Shown piece by piece: positions 34,003 to 42,084 of a DNA stretch of 64,000 nt; the first letter of the stretch is position 1, and each line of letters starts with the position of its first letter. The stretch covers positions 248,001 through 312,000 of the forward strand of contig CBFIFP010000003.1 in the NCBI GenBank assembly GCA_965661945.1. Reading direction: 5' to 3'. The notes beneath the pieces were generated by a model, which did not search any database, was not told the origin of the DNA, and saw nothing but the letters and a program-made list of their open reading frames with translations. The position numbers and the translations under genes are program-made. The stretch comes from JAJRPT01 sp965661945 (GTDB lineage: Bacteria > Bacteroidota > Ignavibacteria > Kapaibacteriales > UBA2268).

Positions 34003-35400
34003 ATGTTTAAATCAATTATAATTTTATTAATAATATGTAGTTTTCAACTTCAATCTCAGTTTGTAAAAGAAGTTGAGGATGCTCTTATTCAAATTAGAAA
34101 CACTATACCCCAAAGTCCACAAGAGTTAGATTTCGAAATACATTTACTTAGATTCTCTGATGAATGGGAGAGATATGCAAATGGAACCTACCAATTAAAA
34201 CTGTATGCTGACCCAAAAGGACCAGCAATTAATGTAGACTATAGTCAAATAGAGTTTACTTTTTTAAACGACTCAGAACTTAATTTAGATTTAACAATTG
34301 AAACTCCCACTGTTCAATCAATAAATAATAAATATTATATCGAACATAAAATAATGGATAACAGGTTAGTTATAAATGTTTTAGGTCCTGATAAATATGA
34401 TGATGCTATGCCAATTCCAGAAACAGATGAACAGCTAAATTATGACGAACAAGAAACAGTGAGATTAGGTAGATTTAAAATAAAACACAAAAATCCAAGG
34501 CAAAGAATCCCGCCAGTAGTTAGGTGGATAGAACCCATACCTTATTTTCAATCTACAGCATTTAAAAATAATTTAGGTATAGAAGTATACGGTATCTTTG
34601 ATTACTTTAACGCTGATGATAAAATTGAATTAGTAAATCCTGATTTAAATATTGCTTCAAGATTTAGAAACGACCCTACAGAACCACTTCCATTTAGAAT
34701 GTCTTATTTTAGTGCAAGATATATTGGAGGCGAGAAAATTCAACTTGGCTGGAAAGTTAACACTGAGATATTCTTACAAGGGTTTGTAATAAAAAGAAAA
34801 ATTTTAGACTTTTTTGCAACTGAAGATGAACTTGCTGATTTATCAAAATATGATGATGCACCAATTGTATTCACTTACGATCCAGCTAATCCTGAGAGAT
34901 TTAGGGAAGAACTAGTAGGTGAAAAAAAATATATACCCACTCCAAAAGAATATGGTCCAGTATTTGATGTTTTAACACCAGATGAGTTAATCGCTAACAG
35001 AGGAAAATGGTATTGTTATATGTTGTACAGGGTTGATTTTATTAGCACTGGAGTATTTGAATCTGAGTTCCCTATTGAACAAGCATTTGTGCAAATACCA
35101 AACTCTGTTATAGCTTATGCTCAAGCAAGCCCTAATCCTTTTTCTAAGACAACAAGAATAGATTATGAATTAGACGATGATGTAACATTGCACGCAGCAG
35201 TATATGATTTACAAGGAAAAGTAGTTAAGGAATTAGTTCCACAGGGTTCAAGGGTTCAAAAAGGCACCTATACAGTTGATTTAACAATGCCAGAAAACGC
35301 TACCCAAGGATTATATAACTTGATTTTTAGCGCTGCTCCGATTAGTGACGAACAAGTAAGAAATTCAACGGCAATTGTTAAATTACAAATGATTAAATAA
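34003..35400 (+). CDS. Secreted protein with T9SS sorting domain in the surface module
   Basis: This 465-residue protein is the only uninterrupted gene of the module. The signal peptide ends LQSQ, leaving Gln at the mature start. The middle part is not recognisable to me and contains LRFSDEWERYANGTY, RIPPVVRWIEPIPYFQS and YFSARYIGGEKIQLGWKVNTEIFLQGFVIKR, the last resembling a fibronectin-like strand pair often placed before sorting domains. The tail (ASPNPFSKTTRIDYEL, AAVYDLQGKVVKEL, GLYNLIFSA) is a clear type A T9SS domain. It begins 2 bp after the second gene and ends 35 bp before the OmpA-like gene, so the three are likely cotranscribed. Confidence 0.85.
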   Translation: MFKSIIILLIICSFQLQSQFVKEVEDALIQIRNTIPQSPQELDFEIHLLRFSDEWERYANGTYQLKLYADPKGPAINVDYSQIEFTFLNDSELNLDLTIETPTVQSINNKYYIEHKIMDNRLVINVLGPDKYDDAMPIPETDEQLNYDEQETVRLGRFKIKHKNPRQRIPPVVRWIEPIPYFQSTAFKNNLGIEVYGIFDYFNADDKIELVNPDLNIASRFRNDPTEPLPFRMSYFSARYIGGEKIQLGWKVNTEIFLQGFVIKRKILDFFATEDELADLSKYDDAPIVFTYDPANPERFREELVGEKKYIPTPKEYGPVFDVLTPDELIANRGKWYCYMLYRVDFISTGVFESEFPIEQAFVQIPNSVIAYAQASPNPFSKTTRIDYELDDDVTLHAAVYDLQGKVVKELVPQGSRVQKGTYTVDLTMPENATQGLYNLIFSAAPISDEQVRNSTAIVKLQMIK

Positions 35401-35435
35401 TATTTTTGTAATTTGCATATAAAACCACTACAAAT

Positions 35436-36971
35436 TTGAAAAATAACATTTTATATATAGTACTTTTTTTTCTACTTACTCTACATATTTTTTCTCAGGA
35501 GGAGAACTCATAAATTCAAGAAGATGAAAATGTAGAGATAATAGAAGAAACCCCAAAAGAAGACGACAAGAAAAAAGTTGTCTTCCGAGACCGCTTGTTT
35601 GGTATTGATTACACTGATGCAGACTTGGGAGCAATGACTGATATTGAAATTATTAATGAAAAAGACACTCTAGTACTTACCAGAACTCTTGGTAGTTGGT
35701 GGTTTGGTCCTTATTATAATCCAGGTGGAACCTTTTACCTTGGAAACTACGATTTCAATAAAATCTCATATTTACCAACAAGTATTCATAATCCCAAAGT
35801 AGAGTATGAAAGTCAAAATACTTTAGCAATGCTTAGCACAGGTTTTTTAGTAGAATACGCTCCGGTTAGGCAAGTATGGGGTTTAGGAATTAGACTGCAC
35901 TATGAAACATTAAATGTTGATTCTGAACACTTACCTCAAGAAGTTCAATATAAAGATAGAATTTTTAATACTAATGTTACCTTTAATTATATCGGCTTTT
36001 CACCATACTTTAAATATAAAACACCACTCGAAGGTTTAAATTTATTTGCTGGATTAGATTTTCTCTACCCAGGAAAATATGAAGCATCTTTTTTTGATAG
36101 ATTAAGCACAACAGCAGAAATCAGAGATGAAAAAGTTATTAACTATGATGATGAAATTGGTTTGAGATATGGTATTTCGGCTGGTGCTGAATACGAATTT
36201 ATGGCAATGGACATTCAAAAAGCAGGTCCATTTAAAAATACCAGATTTAAAATTTCAACTTTCTCATTAGTAGGAATAACATCTTCTCCCATCTCTAATA
36301 GTGGTGGATCTTATCCAGTATCGTGGAGAGTAGGATTGGCATTCAAGTTAGGTCCTGATGATATCAAAGGAGATACAGTAAAATACAACCCAACTCCAAG
36401 ATTAGATTACCTAGCCAAATTTGAAACAAAAGTTGAAGGTCAATTTGCCGGCTTTTTAGAACGTAAACCATTCGACCCTGTTGATATAGAGCTTGTTGCT
36501 ATTAACCAAGTGAGTAACCAAGTTAAAGAAGAACCTCAGCTAGATCCAAGTTCTTTAAGAAACAGAGGTGATTCTCAAATTGCAACCTCTCTTGTTGAAG
36601 AAGATAAGCCAAAATTAGAATTTAAAAGAGGTGATAAAAGAACTTTTACTTTTAGAACCTCAACCGATGTAAAAGCAACTAAAGAAATGAGAGAGTTTCT
36701 TGATGAAATTGCTCAGTGGATGAAAGATAATCCTAAAGCTGAAATTAGAGTAATTGGCCACTCCGACCAAGTTGGTACACCACAGGAAATTCAAACACGT
36801 TCCGAAAGAAGAGCCAAAGAAGTTCAAACATACATTGTTGGAAAAACTGGTATTTCATCAAGAAGAATATTAACTAATGGTCAAGGTGCAAGGGTTCCTG
36901 TTGCGGATATTTATACTGAAGCTGGAAAAGCAAAAAATAGAAGAGTAGAAATTGAAGTAGTGGGTGGATAA
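35436..36971 (+). CDS. Outer-membrane protein with OmpA C-terminal domain, interrupted by in-frame TAA at codon 26
   Basis: The frame begins at TTG 35436 with a good signal peptide (KNNILYIVLFFLLTLHIFSQ). It meets TAA at 35511-35513 six codons after the start of the mature chain, then runs open for 485 codons. The following acidic/basic stretch leads into a beta-rich region (residues about 70-330, GFLVEYAPVRQVWGLGIRLH, GISAGAEYEF) that could be a barrel. It ends in an OmpA/MotB peptidoglycan-binding domain (RVIGHSDQVGTPQEIQTRSERRAKEV, KNRRVEIEV). The first restart after the stop is TTG 35595. No in-frame ATG exists upstream. If translated, it would anchor the outer membrane to peptidoglycan. 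Confidence 0.7.
35511..35513 (+). other. In-frame TAA just after the signal peptide of the OmpA-like protein
   Basis: The context is Glu-Glu-Asn-Ser-TAA-Ile-Gln-Glu-Asp. The frame is continuous on both sides with no indel. It is the third TAA of this kind in 6.2 kb. Confidence 0.8.
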
Positions 36972-36991
36972 TTTAAATATTTATACTATAA

Positions 36992-37732
36992 TTATTTTTT
37001 CAAAATACTTTTTAATATATTTTTCAATTGCAAACTTAACTTCTGATTTTTATATAACTCTGTTAAATCAATTTCATTATTCGTACTTGATTTCTTCCTA
37101 AACCAAGCCCAGCGGTTTTTTATTTCTATTAATTCATAGTTATTATTAGGATATACAAGTAATTCAATTACATCTCTGATTTGTTCCGCTTCTCTTTCAT
37201 CAACTGCCATTTGCTTCACAAAATCTGTATCTTTCAGGGTAGGACTGTTGTGATAAGACCAGTTTATATCATCAAATAAAATTACTCCGCCTTCATCTAA
37301 AAGCAAATCAACTAAGTAAAAGGCAAAGCCATCAGTTTCAAAATTATGAGCACCATCTATAAAACAAAAATCAAAAGTTCGCTTTTTTAACGGATTTTCA
37401 TAATTATATTTAATTAATTGTCTTAATTCCCAAATATAAGTACTTCTCGCGAAAACAACTTCTATATATCTTTCTAAGCCAGTTTGTTTTGATAGGTCGT
37501 AAATGCTTGGAGATTCAGAGCGAGTAATTTCGCGGTCTATTGTTAGGATTTTTCCTTTGCCAAGTTCATCTAAAGCAGCTGCGAGGTAATTAGAAGAAAC
37601 ACCATGTTGAAAGCCAAGTTCAAGTACATTAGTTACTTTATTTTGCATCACAAATTCATACAAGATTCTTCCATCATCTGAAGGGGTATGCGGAATACCC
37701 CTTAGATATTTTTCTACTTCTTCAAATTTCAT
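36992..37732 (-). CDS. Class I SAM-dependent methyltransferase
   Basis: This 246-residue protein has the Rossmann-type motif I VLELGFQHGVSS (about residues 36-47) and the acidic strand end ILTIDRE. FDFCFIDGAHNFETDGFAF and GGVILFDDINWSY follow, the metal-proximal pattern of the Methyltransf_24/CmcI-like O-methyltransferase group. The substrate is not predictable from sequence. It starts 2 bp after the purL stop on the same strand, so it is probably cotranscribed with purL. Confidence 0.8.
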   Translation of the reverse strand: MKFEEVEKYLRGIPHTPSDDGRILYEFVMQNKVTNVLELGFQHGVSSNYLAAALDELGKGKILTIDREITRSESPSIYDLSKQTGLERYIEVVFARSTYIWELRQLIKYNYENPLKKRTFDFCFIDGAHNFETDGFAFYLVDLLLDEGGVILFDDINWSYHNSPTLKDTDFVKQMAVDEREAEQIRDVIELLVYPNNNYELIEIKNRWAWFRKKSSTNNEIDLTELYKNQKLSLQLKNILKSILKK

Positions 37733-37734
37733 AT

Positions 37735-39948
37735 TTATTTCATCAAATTAGGAATTGCATTATCGTATAAATCTTTAATTTCATTTATAGATAAGTTCAA
37801 ATTATCATTTAATTTAAAAGTATCTTTCTTAGTTTTTCCTAATTCAAAAGATTTTACTTTATGATTATTTAAAGTATTCATTACATCATTTAATTTATCA
37901 GGACTAAATGATATAACAATTCTTGATTGACTTTCGCCAAATAATTTTTGTGCGGTGTTTTGTAAGTTAGCTATAACCCCAATATTATTCTTATTCATAG
38001 AAGATTCTGCCAAACAAACCGCTAAACCACCTTCTGCTGTGTCGTGAGCCGAATTAATTAATCCACTTCTAATAAGTTCTAATGTTACTTTTTGCAAGTT
38101 AACTTCGTCTTCTAAATTTAACTCAGGTGCCATTCCAACTACTTTATCGTGAATTACTTTTAAATATTCCGAACCACCTAATTCATCTCTATCATTTCCA
38201 ATTAAGTAAACTAAATCACCTTCATTCTTAAAATCTGCCGACATAGTTTTAGTTAAATCATCAATTAGTCCAAGCATACCAATCGTTGGAGTTGGATAAA
38301 CCGCATTTTTCTTACTCTCATTATGGAAAGAAACATTACCACCAGTAACCGGGGTATTAAACGACTTACAAGCATCGCCCATTCCACGAATTGCTTCTTT
38401 GAATTGGAAATATACTTCTGGGTCATAAGGATTCCCAAAGTTTAAGCAATTAGTAATCGCAACTGGTTCTGCACCAACACAAACAACATTTCTTGCGGCT
38501 TCTGCTACAGCTGCTTTACCACCAGTATAAGGGTCTAGATAAACATATCTTGAATTACAATCAGTAGTAACTGCAATTGCTTTCCCAGGTAATTCTTTAA
38601 TTCTAATTATCGCAGCATCGCCTTTTATACTAACAGTATTAGTCCCTACTTGCGAATCATACTGTTCAAAAACCCATCTTTTTGAAGCAATAGTTGGAGC
38701 AGAAATCAACTTTTTAAAAGCTCCTAATGTGTCATTTTCATTTATTTCATTTTGATTAAAACTACGAGTTTTAATAAAATAAGTCGGTTCTGTGCTTTCT
38801 CTGTCATAAACAGGCGCTCCACCACCCAAAACTAAAGTATCTGCATTTAACTCAGCAACTAACTCACCTTTTCTCTTAAGGTTAATAGTCCCATCAGAAG
38901 TAACTACCCCAATTTGAGTAAAAGGAACATCCCATTTTTGGGCAATTTTAAGTGCTTCCGCTTCTTTTCCTTTATGAATAACCGCTAACATTCTCTCTTG
39001 CGATTCTGAAAGCATAATCTCATAAGCCGACATATTGTCTTCTCTCAAAGGAACTTTGTCCAAGTCTATATCCATTCCGTTGCCAGTTTTTGCAGACATT
39101 TCGGACGTAGAGCAAGAAATTCCTGCAGCACCCATATCTTGAATACCAGCAATAACCCCTGCTTCAATTAATTCAATCGTTGCTTCTAATAATTTTTTCT
39201 CTTCAAAAGGGTCTCCCACTTGAACAGAAGGACGCATATCTTCAGTTTTTTCATCAAATTCACGTGAAGCAAGTAAAGATGCACCGTGAATACCATCTTT
39301 TCCTGTGCTTGCACCAATTATAAATACTGGATTACCTACACCAATAGCCGCTGCAGTTGCTGTTTTATCAGCTTTTACAATCCCAACAGCCATGGCATTC
39401 ACTAAAGGATTATCTTGATAGCATTTTTCAAAATAAACTTCACCACCTACAGTAGGAACACCAAAACAATTTCCATAATGACTTATTCCATTAACAACAC
39501 CTCTAAAGAGGAATTGAGTTCTTTTATCTTCTAAAGAGCCAAACCTTAATGAATTTAGAGCTGCAATTGGTCTTGCACCCATTGTAAAAATATCACGCAA
39601 TATACCACCAACACCAGTCGCTGCACCTTGAAATGGCTCAATAGCTGAAGGGTGATTATGTGATTCAATCTTAAAAGCAATTGCATAACCGTCGCCAATA
39701 TCAACCAATCCAGCGTTTTCCTCACCTGCTTCAACAAGCAAACGAGAGCCACTTCTTGGCAAAGTTTTAAGTTGTTTAATCGAATTTTTATAAGAGCAAT
39801 GTTCTGACCACATAACCGAGTAAACACCTAATTCAGTATAAGTTGGCACCCTACCCAAATAATCCAAAATCATTTTATATTCATTTTCCGTAAGTCCAAG
39901 TTCTTTAGCCAGATTAACATCAACTTTTATATCATTTGCATTTATCAT
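37735..39948 (-). CDS. purL: Phosphoribosylformylglycinamidine synthase subunit PurL
   Basis: PurL converts FGAR to FGAM in purine synthesis using ammonia delivered by PurQ with PurS. The 737-residue length is that of the small PurL of the PurLQS system rather than the 1300-residue fused enzyme. Signatures include MWSEHCSYKNS, IAFKIESHNHPSAIEPFQGAATGVGGI-type sequence near residues 90-115, DIGDGYA and HDTAEGGLAVCLAES. purQ and purS are not visible in the window. The gene stands upstream of the methyltransferase and is divergent from the restriction-modification genes. Confidence 0.96.
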   Translation of the reverse strand: MINANDIKVDVNLAKELGLTENEYKMILDYLGRVPTYTELGVYSVMWSEHCSYKNSIKQLKTLPRSGSRLLVEAGEENAGLVDIGDGYAIAFKIESHNHPSAIEPFQGAATGVGGILRDIFTMGARPIAALNSLRFGSLEDKRTQFLFRGVVNGISHYGNCFGVPTVGGEVYFEKCYQDNPLVNAMAVGIVKADKTATAAAIGVGNPVFIIGASTGKDGIHGASLLASREFDEKTEDMRPSVQVGDPFEEKKLLEATIELIEAGVIAGIQDMGAAGISCSTSEMSAKTGNGMDIDLDKVPLREDNMSAYEIMLSESQERMLAVIHKGKEAEALKIAQKWDVPFTQIGVVTSDGTINLKRKGELVAELNADTLVLGGGAPVYDRESTEPTYFIKTRSFNQNEINENDTLGAFKKLISAPTIASKRWVFEQYDSQVGTNTVSIKGDAAIIRIKELPGKAIAVTTDCNSRYVYLDPYTGGKAAVAEAARNVVCVGAEPVAITNCLNFGNPYDPEVYFQFKEAIRGMGDACKSFNTPVTGGNVSFHNESKKNAVYPTPTIGMLGLIDDLTKTMSADFKNEGDLVYLIGNDRDELGGSEYLKVIHDKVVGMAPELNLEDEVNLQKVTLELIRSGLINSAHDTAEGGLAVCLAESSMNKNNIGVIANLQNTAQKLFGESQSRIVISFSPDKLNDVMNTLNNHKVKSFELGKTKKDTFKLNDNLNLSINEIKDLYDNAIPNLMK

Positions 39949-40122
39949 TTCATTTAATTTTAATTTTTGAGAAAAATTATTCTCAAAATTACTGCTATTT
40001 TTCTATTTAAAAAAATTATGAAAAAACAAAATATAAACAAAATCCAAACCCTTCCCTTGATAAATCCAAAAAAATCCTTAAATTAAATTCTTTTTTATGC
40101 AAATTATTAAAATATTAATTTT

Positions 40123-42084
40123 ATGGACGGAAAAACGCTCGACATCAGACAACAAAACATTGAAAAACTTAAATCTATTTTCCCAGAAATTTTTTCTGAA
40201 GATAAAGTTGATTTAAAAAGACTTGAAAAACTTATAGGCGAAGATTATCTTGCTGAAAAAAACCACTATGAACTTTCTTGGATGGGTAAAGCTGATGCAC
40301 GTTATGAAATTAAACAACAATCTCAAGCAACTTTAAATCTTGAAGATATTTATATTCATGATTCACTAAAAGAAGAATACAAAAATAAAAATATTGAAAA
40401 TGTTTTTATTGAAGGTGAAAATCTTGAAGTATTAAAAGTTCTTCAACGTTCTTATTTCAATAAAGTTAAAATGATATACATCGACCCACCATATAATACA
40501 GGAAATGATAGTTTTGTTTACCCTGATAACTATGCCGATAGAAAAGATGAATATGAAATAGATAGCGGTAAAAGAGACGAAAACGGAAACCTTAATAAAC
40601 TCGACGCATTCAAAGCACACACTAAAGAAAACGGACAATACCACTCCAAATGGCTTTCTATGATGTACCCACGTCTCTATCTTGCAAGAAATTTACTTAA
40701 AGAAGACGGAGTAATATTTATTTCTATTGATGATAACGAGGTCGCAAATTTAAGAATTCTTTGTGATGAGATTTTTGGGGAAGAGAATTTTGAATCATAT
40801 ATTATCCCTATTGTAAATCCTGGTGGTCGAGATTATAATCAAATTGCTGTTACAAATGAATATATTTTAGCATACAAAAAGACAGAAAAAAATCAATTAT
40901 TAGAAATCTCGAAAGAGATTAATTTTAAATATAATGATTCAAAAGGTGGATATGATGTAAGAGAGCTAAGAAATAGAAATCCAAAATTTAATAGATTAAA
41001 TAGACCAAACTTATTTTATCCGTTTTATATAAATCCTTTAGAATTAAATAATGATGGATATTGTAATGTTAGTATTAATAAAGATGAAAAATATCATATT
41101 GAAGTGTTACCATATAATAGTTTAGGTGAAGAAAGTGTTTGGAGATGGGGAACCAAAAAAGCGAAAGAAAATATAATTTTGAATAATTTTGATAAAACAC
41201 AATTGTTAGCTAAACAAAAAAAAGATGGTAATTGGAATATTTATGAAAAGAGTAGAAAATCAACAACAAAAGTAAAATCCGTTTGGTCTGAAACAGAAAT
41301 GAGAACTGAAAATGGAACACGTGAAATTAGAGAACTTTTAAAAAAATCTTATTTTACGCATCCAAAGCCAAACGCACTAATTAAAAAATGTTTAAAAATT
41401 AGTACTGTAAATTCCGACCTCATCCTAGATTTTTTTGCTGGCTCTGGCACTACCGCTCAAGCAGTTATGGAACTAAATAAAGAAGATGGCGGTAATAGAA
41501 AATTTATTTTAGTCCAAATCCCTGAACCACTTGACAAAAAAACAGAAGCATATAAAGCTGGTTATAATACTATTGCTGATATTTGTAAAGAAAGAATTAA
41601 AAAATCTATAGATAAAATTATAAATGAAGATGAAAAAACAAATCAATCAAAAATTGATTTTGATGAAAATAAATCTGAACAATTGCTTGCTTTCAAACAT
41701 TTTAAACTCAATGATTCCAATTTCTTAAAATGGAATAATAATGTAAAAAGTGTTGAAGATTTACAAAAGCAAATTTTATTACATGCAGAGCCATCTCCAA
41801 TTATTTCGTCTGATATTAATAAAATCTATGAATTATTATTGCAACAAGGAGATACATTAACTGAAAAAATAGAAGAAAAAATTATTGATAATCAAACTAT
41901 TTATATTGTGAGTGGCAGTACAATTTTCTTCTTTAAAAATTATTCTGAAAAACTATTAGAATTTTTCACGGAATATAGACCTATTAGAGTAATTTGTCTT
42001 GACGAATGTTTCGAAGATAGCCAAGAACTTACTAACTTCGAACTCCAACTTAAAGAATTAAAAATTGATGTAAAGGTAGTGTAA
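40123..42084 (+). CDS. mod: Type III restriction-modification DNA methyltransferase (Mod)
   Basis: This 653-residue adenine methyltransferase is of the beta class. The catalytic motif IV DPPYNTG (about residues 121-128) precedes the SAM-binding motif I DFFAGSGTT (about 435-443), with a 300-residue target-recognition region between. Mod determines the recognition sequence for both modification and cleavage and works in complex with Res, whose gene follows with no gap. I saw no simple-sequence repeat in its 5' end, so it does not look phase-variable. The pair is inserted between divergently oriented purL and a small membrane protein gene. Confidence 0.94.
   Translation: MDGKTLDIRQQNIEKLKSIFPEIFSEDKVDLKRLEKLIGEDYLAEKNHYELSWMGKADARYEIKQQSQATLNLEDIYIHDSLKEEYKNKNIENVFIEGENLEVLKVLQRSYFNKVKMIYIDPPYNTGNDSFVYPDNYADRKDEYEIDSGKRDENGNLNKLDAFKAHTKENGQYHSKWLSMMYPRLYLARNLLKEDGVIFISIDDNEVANLRILCDEIFGEENFESYIIPIVNPGGRDYNQIAVTNEYILAYKKTEKNQLLEISKEINFKYNDSKGGYDVRELRNRNPKFNRLNRPNLFYPFYINPLELNNDGYCNVSINKDEKYHIEVLPYNSLGEESVWRWGTKKAKENIILNNFDKTQLLAKQKKDGNWNIYEKSRKSTTKVKSVWSETEMRTENGTREIRELLKKSYFTHPKPNALIKKCLKISTVNSDLILDFFAGSGTTAQAVMELNKEDGGNRKFILVQIPEPLDKKTEAYKAGYNTIADICKERIKKSIDKIINEDEKTNQSKIDFDENKSEQLLAFKHFKLNDSNFLKWNNNVKSVEDLQKQILLHAEPSPIISSDINKIYELLLQQGDTLTEKIEEKIIDNQTIYIVSGSTIFFFKNYSEKLLEFFTEYRPIRVICLDECFEDSQELTNFELQLKELKIDVKVV

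Noticed and set aside
29262..36971. Genome-wide reassignment of TAA to glutamine
   Set aside because: Conserved genes such as ruvA, nuoI and cmk end at TAA exactly at the expected family length, so TAA is a working stop.
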